Below, in pieces: positions 1 through 11,579 of a stretch of 64,000 bases of DNA (the stretch's first letter is position 1; the number at the start of each line of letters is the position of its first letter). Location: positions 1,355,866-1,419,865 of the forward strand of contig JANVFP010000012.1 in NCBI GenBank assembly GCA_027919835.1, written 5' to 3'. The notes under the pieces were generated by a model. That model saw nothing but the letters and a program-made list of their open reading frames with translations, had not been told where the DNA came from and did no database searches. The stretch is from Lentinula raphanica. Its lineage: Eukaryota; Basidiomycota; Agaricomycetes; Agaricales; Omphalotaceae. The position numbers and the translations under genes are program-made.

Positions 1-1631
1 GCGTGGAACGAAAACCCAGCACCGTACGGGAGGTGCAAACCGTGAAAACATTACCTCTGTGGTGACTATCTGTGCCGACGGAACAACACTCAATCCTACC
101 GTGATATTCAAAGGACAAAACCTGTATGCAAAATGGACAGAGAATAATGTAGCAAAAGCAACGTATGTGAACCAACCAAAGATGCAGACTAATCAACTAA
201 TGGAACACAAGCTTCACAGTCTCAGAGAAGGGATGGACTGATAGCGAAATTATGTGCCAGTGGATCCAGACCGAATTCGACCCGAAGACACATGAAAAAG
301 CAGCTGGGGACAAACGTGTTCTGCTCATGGATGGCCACAGCTCACACTTCACTCCCGACGTCATTGAATTTGCACTAGGGAAGAAGATCGTCATTTTGGG
401 TTACCCACCTCACTGTACACATGCCTTACAAGGATTGGATGTTGTTTGCTTTGCCAAGATGAAGAACGAGATGAAAAAATCTATCGCAGACTTTGAAGAT
501 GAACACCAGCACGAAGTTAGAAAAGCTGACTTTGCCTTTGTGTTTGGCCGAGCATTTAACCTTGCGTTCACTACTCCAACCGTCAAAATGGCATTCGAGA
601 AGACCGGTATATTTCTGTTCAATCCAAAAGCGATTCACCCTGAGCAGATGAAGCCTGCGGAGACGACATCAATCAAGGGTTCATTCGCAGTGACTGCAAC
701 GAGCCCTGTCAAGGCGATCATGAAAAGCTATCGTACTCACTCACTAGCATCATTCGATGTATCTCCGACACACCCACTACCCTCTCTATCTTCCTCCGAA
801 ATATCGTCGCAACCAGTTGCATCTTCTTCCTGCTTACCCATCACTCCCACAGCACCACGACGAAGAAGACTGTATTCCAGTGGGCTTGATGAAACACCAT
901 CAAAGTGGATCCGCATCATGACGAGTGAGATTGCAGCCACATCGTCAGGTTCATTCCTGGTATCCAAAGACCCATACACATCCAGCACGCCCTTCCCTCG
1001 TATGCTTGAGAGACAGCCTCTTGACCTGCCTGCACCGGATTGGCATCTTCTTGTGCCACCCACTTCCTACAAAACTCGCAGTCAATTAGAAGAAGATAAT
1101 CGAAAACTTGTTGCATCTCTCACAAATGCGAAAGGGTACATCGCGGCTTTTGCAGATCGAGAAGAAACCCTCGAAGCACAGATGGTGATCCAGGATATGA
1201 CACTTGTGAAGATGAAGGCAGCTCTTCATGCCAAGGAGACAAAGAAAGCAGAGAAGAATGACAACGAGGTGCTGTTGAATGACGGAATGGGAAGGCTATG
1301 GACGGATGCTAGGATTTTGGAGTATCAGCAGAAGAAAAGGGCAGAGAAAGAGCAGGAAGCAGCAGAGAAGGAGCAAAGAAAACAACAGAGAAGTTCAAAG
1401 AAAGCATTGAAGACCACGATTGAGTCAGAGTGGGCAGCTATCAAAAAGAAACATGAAGAGGATCTTGAGAAGTGGGGCAGATTGTGCACAGAGCTGAAGG
1501 GAAAGGGTGCCAAGGCAAAAGACTTACCAAAAAAGCCCTCTCACGAAACCAAAAAATCTCTTGTTGCACGTCTCAGCGGCAATGACAGCGGAGAGAGTGG
1601 TCATTCGGGTTCAGAAACTGAAGAGGAATGA
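1..1631 (+). CDS. pogo/Tigger-like DDE transposase, 5' end outside window
   Basis: This is the C-terminal half of a DNA transposase of the pogo group (DDE superfamily endonuclease), which cuts and rejoins transposon ends. The reading frame is open from base 2. The first catalytic Asp is seen in TICADG, the second in LLMDGHSSH and a third acidic position in ALQGLD. The frame changes near base 200. I explain this by a 49-nt intron at 163-211 (starts GTATGT, ends ACAAG), which joins the exons as KATFTVSEKGWTDSE without a frameshift. After the catalytic core come a Ser/Pro-rich linker and a Lys/Glu-rich coiled coil up to residue 459 of the second exon. The N-terminal DNA-binding region lies outside the window. 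The visible part carries no disabling mutation, so the copy may be recent. No terminal inverted repeat was identified. Confidence 0.88.
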
Positions 1632-1914
1632 ACCGGGTAACTCTTCCTGAGTAGTACGTAATGCTGTCACATCTGTCTCAAGGACTCAAAAATTGTGACA
1701 ATGCACTCAAAATCGTGATAATTCCTCAGTAAAATAATCCTCTCTCTTGAACAAAGCCAAAAGTAACTTTTTGTAATCTAATTTTGCCTATCTTATTGCC
1801 TATGTACTTAGTTCTAGTTATATCAAAATCAAAGAAAAGTCGCAAGCAAAAATCAAGGTTCTGTCTCAAGGAGTACCAGAACACTGTACCCTCCCTTAAC
1901 TCATCATCATCAAG
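1632..1914. other. intergenic, AT-rich, no gene seen
   Basis: This is the 3' flank of the transposase and the presumed promoter or 5' exon region of the next gene. The expected downstream end of the transposon should lie here, but I could not define an inverted repeat or target duplication. Confidence 0.4.
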
Positions 1915-2352
1915 CTGGATCAGCCTCAGGATATCGACTTCTACAAGGTCTTAGCTGTGGCTAGGACTGCTTCTATCGAAGAAATCAAATCCGCATACCA
2001 TCGTGCTCTCATAAAACATCATCCAGACAAAAATACCACCAAACAGGTTGCTATCCATATCACAACAATTAAAGAAGCTTACGAGGTGCTCTCGACTCCC
2101 GCTCTTCGATCCCTCTACGATAAAAAGCTTCTGCAGACAACAGCTACTGCTGGATGGCGACCTGCTCAGTCGGTCTCGCTCGAAGATTTCGAAGAAGACT
2201 CTATGGACGAGACCGCTTGGACTTATCCTTGTCGTTGCGGTTCTAGTTATCGCATAACGGAAAATAACATGGACAACGGGATACATCTCATTGAATGCAA
2301 TGGCTGCTCAGAGCTTGTATGGGTCGGATTCGAATTAGCCAAAAGCGTTTGA
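1915..2352 (+). CDS. DPH4: DPH4/JJJ3-like J-domain protein with CSL zinc finger
   Basis: DPH4 proteins are cytosolic J proteins with a CSL-type zinc (iron-binding) domain. They take part in diphthamide formation on elongation factor 2. The J domain runs from DFYKVLAVARTAS to RSLYDKKLL and contains the diagnostic HHPDKN (HPD) motif. The C-terminal half has the paired cysteines of a CSL finger, CRCGSSY and ECNGCSELVWV. Domain order and length (about 145 residues) match the family. The start is unclear: the frame is open from just after a TAA at 1897, but no ATG precedes the J domain. Either a short first exon is spliced in from upstream (an acceptor TCATCAAG ends at 1914) or the 5' end was lost, perhaps through the nearby transposon. 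Confidence 0.78.
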   Translation: MDQPQDIDFYKVLAVARTASIEEIKSAYHRALIKHHPDKNTTKQVAIHITTIKEAYEVLSTPALRSLYDKKLLQTTATAGWRPAQSVSLEDFEEDSMDETAWTYPCRCGSSYRITENNMDNGIHLIECNGCSELVWVGFELAKSV

Positions 2353-2422
2353 TAATCACAATCTGGTGTGTTTCGAATGTACTGGAAGGCTACAATCTAT
2401 TCTAACCTCATATTTAGACCCA

Positions 2423-5246
2423 TCACGTCGGCAGCGCAATTCCAACAGGAATTACTGGCCCACGGTCACAATCATCGCCATCGTCGACATCATTGAGCTT
2501 GCATCTTCCCACCTTCAGGCTGTTTCCACAGCTCTGGTATATCAATTTCTCTTGGATCCAAATACCACGCCCCTTCCAGCAACGAATAGTCAGTCTAGCC
2601 TCAGTGAATGGCATAGAATCCTTACGGTCGCTCCCAGGTACTTTGTCAGCCACCGTGTTACCGTCGCCTAACCAGAAAAATCTGTTGTTCACGGAATCCA
2701 ATAACTCGTAATCGTAGTCTTCCCATCGCGGGTGCTCCAGTGCTTTCACGCAATGCAAAGTAGAACCTAGAATGATGATCCAACGACCAACAAGCATCTC
2801 GACGTAAATTTGGCTTACCTGGCCAAAGAGACACAACTCTGCCTTCCTCCTTCCCGACCTTATACCACGACCGACATTTCTCACCAAAGACACTCTGCCG
2901 TCTACCGTCAACTGCGTGCTAGAGTGATCGCGTTTCCACTTACTGTTGGGAAAAAGCTCTGCAGGGCGCTTGTTAGCTTGTCTCAGAATCTCTTGTCCCT
3001 TCCGCACTTACTTCGATATACGCATCAAAATCATCCACGGCTTTCTTCTTGACTTCAATGCTCTTGATCCGTTCTCGCTGCATCTTCAGCGTTGCTGCCA
3101 CAGCATAATCTACCTGTCGTTCGATGATAATCAAAAGAGAACCCGCTCCTACTCCTGTGTTTGGACCTAGTGCTGCAAACCAATTCGGGAAACCATCTAC
3201 GGCTATACCCAGATATGTACGAGGATGAGGATCGAATTGATCGTTCAGGTTGATTCCGTTTCTGCCTAGAGCAAGTCAGAGGCGGGAAGGTTCAAGCACT
3301 GCGCTCATCTTACCAATGAATGCAAAGGGAAGCTTGTAAGAAGTGTCGAAACCTGTAGCGCAAACGATCACGTCCATCTCTCTATGTCTCCCGTCGGCAG
3401 TTTCGATTCCTGTGGATGTCACTCGTCTGATGGTCTCTGGCACGAACTCAACCTGAAAGAGGCCATCCGTTATGAACTGCGGAAGGAAAACGACACATTG
3501 TACTCACATTATCCTCGCATAAGGCTTCGAGATAACCAGGACCAGGAGTCAATCGTCGGCAGGCAACGGAAAAGTCAGGTATCACTATGTTCGACGCTTG
3601 AGTGATTGCATATCAGGATACAGGCTAAAGGCTAACTCACAGTGATCCGCGATCCAGGGTCTCTTGGCCAACTTCTTCTTCATGATCTCTTCAAAGATCG
3701 TTCGAGCACCTTGCTGTAACGGATGACCCCGCAAAGTCGCTGGGTGCGCACCCTAGAGATACCTTAGCATCAGATGACATCTAGACCAAACCATCATGTA
3801 CCAGCGTACATTGAGGTCCGATTCGAGCCCACGTCGAAACTTCCTGTAATACTCCTTATCCTCGAACTTGAGCTTGTCTTTCTTGGTGAAGGTGTCTGTT
3901 GCACTATAGGTCAGAATTCATGTACCGCCTTGTATACACCTTGTTCAAGACAGGTTACACACAATTGTCCACGCCTTCATCGCCGTTTGCGAGAGTGACG
4001 AGGTGTTCTCGGACGAAGCTTGCGCTCACCCAAGTTTTACCTCGTACAAAGTTCATGACAGTCTTTACCTTTGGCTGGAGCGCCGGGACGATTTGGATAG
4101 CTGATGAACCCTACCAAGATCATGTCATTTGACTCGATTAAACGGTCTATACTCATGCTCGAGATTACTCACCACGCCAATCACGCCAATATTCTTGTCC
4201 CCCCAGCTCTTCACAGTATCTTCCCATCTCGTTTTCGGTCCAGGATCTCCCTCTCCCGTTTCCCATTGGGCACTATGAATCACCTTCCCTTGGAAACTTT
4301 CGAGACCTTCGATTTCTGGCCATTGCCACCTACTCAGGCTACCGATTCCAGTGAAGAGAATATCGGCAGTGTCCTCTATCTCTTCGATGTCGTCAGCATT
4401 TCTCATCCTCTGCGAGTCTTGGAGAGAATCCATCTTGGGACGCTGGATGGTCAGATGCCATTTACCTGACTCTTCATTGTATTCCGCACAAGTGAGACGG
4501 TGCTGGAGTTTGATGTAGGTTCCTAGCTGATATTTTTCGACCACGGACTCGAGGTATTCTCGAATTTCGGGGCCCGGTGCATAGAAAGAGGACCAGTTTG
4601 GCTGAAGGGTGAATATCCCTGATGAGCCTTTTGGTCTTTGTGGACAACTTCTTTGGGCTTACGTTTTCTGCGAAAGTGAGCTGGTACTACATCAAGTAAG
4701 AAGTCTCAGTCACCCCTCTCATCAGAAGTTGTTGATGAAGCATACACAGTGGGAAGGAATATCACACGAAAGCCCCTGGAATCAGTCAGCATATGTAGAA
4801 CGCCACTTGGCCACAAACAAAAGAAGAGACGAAACTGGGTATCGGTTTACAAACCAAGTGCCACCAACTCCCGCATTTGCCTCGTATATGGTGAGCGTGA
4901 TATTCTTGACTCTTTGGATGAACCTGTCGTCATGTTCAAGCGAAGGGAAGTTCGGTCTCATTCAGAGTTGCAGCAGCAAACAAACGCAGCATGTACCGGA
5001 TACCAGCAACTATTCCTGATTCGCCGGGAAGGGGGAGCGTATTAAACGATTGAGGAGCACTCCTTTTCGAAAGGTGTTGCACATACCACTGTATCCTGCT
5101 CCCACAATGACGACCTTCATTGGACGAGGTTCGTCGATACAAAAATTCGGCAGCTCGTATTGGTTCTCAGAAACATATCTTGCATGGCCGTTAACGTTAC
5201 TATGACCAGCGGAGGTGTTCGAAGGAGACTGCATGTTCACAGGCAA
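2423..5246 (-). CDS. flavin-dependent monooxygenase, Baeyer-Villiger-like
   Basis: This FAD- and NADPH-dependent monooxygenase inserts one oxygen atom into an organic substrate, which cannot be deduced. Near the N-terminus is the FAD-binding VIVGAGYSG, followed after a spliced intron by GGTWFVNRYPG and DIPSHC. A 24-nt microexon encodes YQLTFAEN, followed by PNWSSFYAPGPEIREYLES. Downstream come GSSAIQIVPALQPKVK (NADPH-site region), VCATGFDTSYKLPF and the C-terminal VFGEKCRSWYK and STLHCVKALEHPRWEDY. This order is typical of fungal FMO/BVMO-like steroid or ketone monooxygenases. At least eight introns interrupt the gene. The final exon is uncertain, so the stop at 2423 is provisional. It has no evident pathway partners next to it. 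It lies 23 kb from the UstYa gene, too far to assign to that locus. Confidence 0.85.
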
Positions 5247-6347
5247 TCCAGAGGGCGGGCTGTTGGTGTGGAACGCAGCACTCGGAGGTCAAGCTCAAGG
5301 TTTAAGCAGCAAAAAGGAAGTTCAAAATGGGTGGCTAATCATTTGTCAATCACATAGATTCATTGAATGAACCGGGACTTCATCTGAAAGTCACCGGGTT
5401 TGTTGTATTTCTTACGATAGGCAAGTTTGCTTGTGGGCTTGAGAGATTATGACCTATTCAGACCTAGGATGAGAAATCGTGCGGAAGATTATCAAGTTGT
5501 GGGCTGTTATGGAATGATGGGATAGAATTTCTTTTGATCTTGCAGCCGGTTCTCAAGGCTCAACCGTCCCAATTCATCACATCGTAGTACGAAATGGTCA
5601 GTGAGCCATCAGAGAAGCGCGTAGGCTGGCGTAGGGGGTTGATTCCTGATAAGAGTCATTTGTTGCATCCTTACCGCGAAGGACGTTTCAAGATCATATG
5701 CCTCCATCGAATCGATAAGCAAAAAATGTATGCAGCTAAGTGATATTCCACAATCTAAGGGAGGGGCGTATTCAAGGTGATGATGAAGGAGATACTCGGA
5801 GGATTCAGACTTAGAAGAGGAGGCTTGGCTCATGACGACGATAAATTCATACGACTCGCAAAAACTTCGGCATCACCATTCACTGTGCCTTAAGAACGCA
5901 ACTTACATGGCGTTCGGGTGCACGAAGACGGAGGGAGCCTGCATCGCAGACTCAATGAGTTCATTGTTGAAAAGTTGGGAGTGATTTTATCAAAGTGGGA
6001 AGGCAAACTTTGAGAACATTCAAGTTTGGCGTGGTCCCTCCTTGAATAATGGGGTTGAAGATTCATGAAATATCATACAGCAGTCGTATATACGAGAAGC
6101 AGAAATGACTCGCAGTCTCGCACAATAGAGATCCCCTAATATACTCTTGTCAAGTTGTGAGACGTCGCCTCCTTCTCGCTGCTCCATGTCCAATATCTCG
6201 GCTATATCTCTCACAGAGTAGTATTCACTCGCAAAAATTCAAACATACTTCAACGTTATCATTGAATAAAATATCATCCTAAATCCACAATCCAATGCAC
6301 GAATACCAATCCATTCTCTCTTCTATGTATAACCGAACCTACTACTA
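5247..6347. other. intergenic, no supported gene
   Basis: Only short open frames without recognisable domains occur here (the longest is 74 codons on the minus strand at 5609-5833). The region should contain the promoter of the monooxygenase and the 3' end of the next minus-strand gene. Confidence 0.4.
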
Positions 6348-6977
6348 TCACAGAATACCCAAAGCACCGACGGCTGTGCCAGCCACCAGAGTCGCAAGAG
6401 TGACGAAGACCACGGGCATCATCGTCTCAGCAGACCGCACACTAGACAGAGCACCGTTCTTCTGAGAAGCCGTAGAACTAGGAGCAGCAGTGCTAGTGGT
6501 CGTCATCGGACGGGAAGTTGGTATACTGTTGGCTATGGTGAGATGGGCGCCAGTGACGACGCCTTCGCCGGAACTAGCTAAAGTGACCGCGTTCCCTCCT
6601 AAGCTAGAAATGACGCTTTCGATATGACCTGCTTCAGCTGCAGCGGAACGAAAGGAAGATGCCAGTCAATAGGGACCCAACGATAGCCACACAAGAGGAA
6701 CACTCACAAGTTGCAGTTTGGACGAAACCAGAAGGAAGAGAAGCAGCCGACGTGGTTGTGCTCGTGCTTGTGCTCGTGGCTTCGTCAAAGAACGACCCTA
6801 CTTTCGCAGTGATCTCACTAAGCGGCGCTGTACCGAGGGATAAAATCAATAAACGTTCGAGATGATGGTAATTCTCGATACGGTACCATCTGGAAGGATA
6901 GCAATGGGGGCACCGTTGGCCATCGAGGCAAACGAGATAGCGGCAGATAATGCGAGAAAGGTGAGTTGGCGAACCAT
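6348..6977 (-). CDS. small secreted Ser/Thr-rich protein, probably GPI-anchored
   Basis: The first exon (6977-6887) begins with a clear signal peptide, MVRQLTFLALSAAISFASM, ending at an ANGAP cleavage region. An intron of about 58 nt leads to exon 2 (from 6827), which carries a Ser/Thr run (TSTSTSTTTSAAS). A further intron leads to the last exon. The C-terminus is Ser/Thr-rich and ends in a hydrophobic segment (PVVFVTLATLVAGTAVGALGIL), as expected for a GPI-anchor signal. No enzymatic domain is visible. The architecture suggests a cell-wall or membrane-anchored surface protein. It is followed on the same strand side by another secreted low-complexity protein. Confidence 0.7.
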
Positions 6978-7299
6978 ATTCGCGAAGAATCAAAGAGCAG
7001 CGTGGAAGAGTACGAGGGAGGGCGAAGTCAATCCGTCTGCGTGGATGATAGCGGCCTGCGCTAAGAGGTGGTTAGAGATCAGAGAGCATGAACGAGGGTT
7101 TTTATATGTTCAAAAATTTGATTAGCCGATGATAATCGATCTGGCGTAAGAGGTGAAATCAGCGTCGGATCAAAATGAGAATCATGAGCAGAGATATAGC
7201 ATTATTCTTCCATACAGTAAATTAACATTATACGCGAGTCATTATTATGCTGGGTATACGTGCAGAGCGAGCGAAGGCGACAATGGTATCCAAATCGTT

Positions 7300-8374
7300 T
7301 CATGCAGAAGTTGGCGCTGCCGTCTCCGTTACCGTACTTGTGACAGTTGTTGATGCAGCCGATGATGGAACAGGCGGCTGAACAGGCGGCGATGGTGCTC
7401 CTGCAGGAGCTCCAGGCGGAGGAAATGGAGGTGCTGGTGCTCCAACCGGCGCTCCAGCTGGAGGTGATGGTGCACCAGCTGGTGTTGAAGGTACATCTCG
7501 CCTTGCACGATGACTACGACGAACTGGAGGCGAAACAGGAGCAGCACCTAGAACAGCCCCCGCTTTATCCTTGATCGGTTGGGGAACAGCACCTTCGACG
7601 GTTCCCGCCTTGTCCTTCACTACGCTTGGAATTTTGCCGGCGACCATGGATGGTATCTGTCCTGGCGAGACAGGCAATGTACCCTCAACGGTTCCTGCCT
7701 TGTCTTTGAGCGGTTGGGGAGAGGAGCTTGACCAACTGTATCCTCAGCCTTTCCAGGAACACCGGCGACAATGCCAGTGACCGTGCTGGGATCGACAGGA
7801 AGCTGAGGAGCACCGGCAGGAGGAGCAGGGGCAGCAGGGACTTGGCGACGAGAAGGTGGCTGGTCACTAGCTGAGGAAGCTCCCGAGGAAGAAGTCGCGT
7901 TGTTAGAAGTATCGGCATCCGATGAAGGGGGAATCCAAGTAGGAGAGCCTTCAACACTTGGATCTGTCGCGTTTTCGGACAACGTGCTCATGATACCCGC
8001 TGCTTCTGCGGCTTGAGCACCGGATACGCACAGTCCAATTGGCCCTAGTAAAGCAGGGACTCCTGGAAGACCGCATAGAGTAGATATCAGGTCTCGCCTT
8101 TCTACTTGCGAAGTTTCTGCGAAACGCGTTATGCGTCAGGAAAAGAAAGGATAAAACAGAGTCACTAACCTTCAGAACGGGCTTGGGGAACATCGCCATT
8201 CTCAGATCGAGGGTATGCGACAGAGCTTCGCCGGTCGTGATTGTTGGACGCACTGATAGCAGACTGAGCTTGAGCGTGATCGCCAGCAGGTGCAGCGAGC
8301 GCCGATAAGGTCGAAGAAGACGACGAAATGGCGAGAGTAGCAAAGACAAGCGAAGAGCTGGATGGAAGTCTCAT
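7300..8374 (-). CDS. secreted Pro/Ala-rich repeat protein with apparent frameshift
   Basis: The start at 8374 gives a signal-peptide-like N-terminus (MRLPSSSSLVFATLAISSSS). An intron near 8160-8110 leads to a Ser-rich segment, then a Pro/Ala-rich region with loose repeats of the type (P/K)DKAG(T/A)V(E/L)G and GAPxxPPAGAP. The frame that carries the repeat breaks near 7710-7735. A CCCC run on the minus strand reads APLPNRSKT in one frame, while the other frame continues PLKDKAGTVEGTLP. A nearby repeat copy reads VPQPIKDKAGAV, so a one-base deletion best explains the break. It could be a sequencing error, a real mutation or an unrecognised splice. Function is unknown; an extracellular structural protein is likely. 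Confidence 0.6.
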
Positions 8375-8817
8375 AATTCGTTAATAAGAGATCGTAAAGT
8401 GTAGTGATGATCGTAAAATATAGCGATGTGCTAGGTGCAAGTTGATTTTCTTACACGTAGATGGTGGTATAAGGGAGAGAGGGTAGAGAAGAGTTTCATG
8501 CCCCGGATCGACTTTATAAGACGACAGAGTTTGGTCGGGGCAAACAAACATTCTCCTTTCTGGGAGATCAACGGTTCGTTTTGGGAAGGACGTTTACCTT
8601 TCTAAGAATCATGACGCGTATAAGGGATCGATGAACGCGTCACTGGTGAACTAACCAAAATTGAAAAAAAGGTCGAGACTCGAGAGCGTCGACTCTGCTT
8701 TGGTCGTGGAAATTTTATGTTCTTCGTCTATTTTCCATTTCCCATAATTCTTCATCTCCAAACGTTCTTCTTCCACTTCCTCCATGCCTAGCACTGAGTA
8801 CACAGTATTCCCAAAAA
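8375..8817. other. promoter region and 3' flank, no gene
   Basis: This is the upstream region of the minus-strand secreted protein. A TATA-like CTTTATAAGAC occurs near 8511-8521 (reading TTATAAAG on the minus strand), more than 130 nt upstream of the start codon. No other feature is seen. Confidence 0.35.
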
Positions 8818-9319
8818 TTAGACGCGACTTGGCGAATTGGCGTTCCCATACAAGACGATAGGAAGCACCATAACAGCGCTGCAGACCTAGTTATGGACAG
8901 ACGGTCAGTTTTTCCATGCGAAAATCTTCACAAACTCACATTAAGCACACTAAAATGAGGAGGACAGGCATCAGTGCTCGTACGTCGTCGTTCCCCATGA
9001 ACCTGCTATATTTATGTAAGGCGGCGTGAACGACTCTACTTACTCACGCGGGTATCAGATAAGATATTGTTCCCGGCACACTGCAGCAACCTCCGATGTT
9101 CAATGTCTTTTTCAAGGCTATTTTGTCATCTAAACCTCCAGCTGACTCTGGTATCTTTAGCCTTGGCCAACCAATTCCCGCTCCAAGCTGTCCGAAAGTC
9201 GCTGAAATCTTCATAATTTTCGTATAATGTGATACTCGACCTTGACTGGCGTGGAAATCAGCGTGGAATCCGGGGCCTGAATAGGTACGTGTCGTCCGGT
9301 ATATAAAAAAGCTGGGCAT
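8818..9319 (-). CDS. small hypothetical protein with C-terminal membrane segment
   Basis: A spliced model with introns near 9052-9005 and 8937-8880 gives about 120 residues. The N-terminal part contains GGCCSVPGTISYLIP. The end is a hydrophobic stretch (ALMPVLLILVCLIAVMVLP) and a stop at 8818-8820. Introns have proper GT and AG ends, but two acceptors (CTAG or TGCAG) are possible before the last exon and give different C-termini. I do not recognise the family. The gene is divergent from the cation transporter that follows. It could be spurious. Confidence 0.3.
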
Positions 9320-9587
9320 CCAAGCCGTACGCCAGAGGCCAGCGCTCTTGATTCTTCCATCCTCAACTCACGCAGCGTCGACGACCGCCCGACGTCGGTA
9401 CCACTCAGCCAATCGCAACCCGTACGTTTGGTAGCGCCCCGAATTTCTGGATAAGCGTGGTCACTTAGATTGACTTGATCAGATTTCGGCTCTTACCGTT
9501 CTCTTGGGTTTTCTCACTATCCCAGTTCTCCATAATTTCTTTGCGCGTTGGAAAATCTTGGCTTTCTTCAGCGTTCCCAAGGACGCT

Positions 9588-11579
9588 ATGCTCATCGATC
9601 GAACGATTTCTACTCTGCCAGCCATAGCGGTCCCAGCTCCCTCCCTCATTCAGGTGCGTTTCTTCATCTTCTTCGGGGTTCGGAGCTCTAACGCCATCAC
9701 ACAGTCCGATACAGTGGTACTTGATCCTAGTACCAAAAGCGAGGATATTGAGCGTACATCCGAGTCTGCGAGTGTCTTGCCACTCGATCCCTTTCATCTT
9801 CGTGAAGGTCTCAAGACCGAAAAGCAGCTACAAGAATTGCGGGGGCATGACAACGGGAGGAAGCTGCAAAAGTATTATGCTCGACAAAATCATGTAAGTC
9901 TTGACAACCTTGATGCTGGCCAGTCACGTTGACGAACTCGTCTTTCTGTACAGTTAATAGTCTCTTTGCTGAAGTCGATGGAAGAACATACCAGCGAAGC
10001 AAGGGACGAGGAGGACGCCGCGCGTCTGCCTGTGGGATCCTTCAATCCGAAAGATTTCTTTCACTCTGATTTGTATTCAGGTCAAAATCGCTATTTGGGC
10101 CAGTCTTATAGCCAATCTATCTCTTTGCATACTCCAGAGTGCTTCTCCTCCTCCTTCTCTTCTCTGCATCTGTACTCACTCGGAATTTGTCAGTGTATGC
10201 TGCAATATCAGCCCTATCACTAAGTCTCTTCGCAACGGGTATCGACTCTGTTTTCGATATTGCTTCCAACATCCTCCTACTATGGCTGCACAATAAATCA
10301 GTATCATTAGATTCCAAAAAGTGGCCAGTGGGAGGAGCCAGACTAGAGACTATTGGGAATATAATCTACGGTAACTACACTACTCTGAAGATATCATACG
10401 CGAGGCTTACACGTTCGTTGTCAGGTTTTCTGTACGTGAACATCTTCCGCCATCTGTTTCAGACTCTTACAATTGCCGACCTCCGAAAACAAACAGAATG
10501 AGCTCCGTTAATCTGGTCGTCATCGTAGAGTCCGTGAGGGATCTCATCACACACACCAACGGTTCCGTCAAAGATTTTCACTTACCGTCCATCCTCGCTG
10601 TGGCGTCTGCACTGTGTGAGTGATTACTCAGGTTCCAAGCCATCTTCTAAGACTCAATTCACAGTCGTCAAGTTTGTCTTATTCTTGTATTGCTTCTCTC
10701 TCCGCAAAAACTCCAGCCAAGTTCATGTCCTCTGGGAGGATCACCGGAACGATTTGTGGATCAATGGCTTTGGTGCGTCTGTTTTCCATGGACCTTGCAT
10801 CCAGTATTCAAAACTCCAAACCAGGTATTTTAATGTCAACCGGCGGAAGTAAATTACGGTGGTGTATGTACCGGTGCCATGCGCCGCTCTGGTCTTAGAG
10901 ATGTCGATTAATGTCCACTTTTTCTCTTCCCTCGCAGACCTCGATCCAATGGGAGCAATCATCGTCAGTAATCCCATTACTTCTTTCCTATTTCCTTATG
11001 TCTTGTTTAATGCTCACACCATTTCTTTCTAGATTACCCTCGGAGTCATCGTAGCATGGGGAAGGACCATCTATCGCCAGTTCGAGCTGCTGGCTGGAAA
11101 ATGTGCTCCACATGGGGTTTTACAACTCTTGACCTACAAATCATTGACCTTTAGCGAGGAGATTGAGCGAATTGATACCGTTCGGGCTTACCATGTGAGT
11201 TTCCTTCTTCGTTTGGTGCGCTGTCTGCCTGAACCGGACTTGAACTCATTGTCGATCTTTCGGCCTTTCTCAGAGTGGACCGGTAAGCCAATTGTGCCAA
11301 GACAGACCGGACACCTCTTGATTCATTCGACATCCGTTTATCCAGGACTTCTTTGTAGAGGTGGACATTGTCATGGATCCCAACACTCCCCTCTGGAAGG
11401 CTCACGACATAAGTGAACACCTACAAAGCAAGATCGAAGCTTTACCCAATATTGAACGTGCATTCGTTCATGTCGATTATGAAACCTCTCATCAGCCGGT
11501 AGCATCCGAGGCTTCATTTCTATCTTTCGGAGAGGATTTTGATCTCTGGCGTTTTCTATAGGAACATCGGAAAACATGA
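9588..11579 (+). CDS. cation diffusion facilitator, manganese type
   Basis: CDF transporters export divalent metals from the cytosol in exchange for protons, at the plasma membrane or into organelles. The N-terminal region PLDPFHLREG leads to GRKLQKYYARQNH, typical of fungal members. The second membrane helix holds ATGIDSVFDIASN and the fifth holds EDHRNDLWING. Both are DxxxD, the metal-site pattern of the Mn-selective CDF subgroup. Also visible are KKWPVGGARLETIGN, a DPMGAIIITLGVIVAWGR helix and a cytosolic C-terminal domain with VEVDIVMDPNTPLWKAHD and ERAFVHVDYE. The last intron splices to EHRKT and a stop at 11577-11579. The first exon is taken from ATG 9588, which is in frame through the intron at 9654-9704, but an earlier start is possible. 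Confidence 0.85.

Noticed and set aside
4104..4469. 121-codon plus-strand frame
   Set aside because: It is the complement of a well-supported exon of the flavin monooxygenase.
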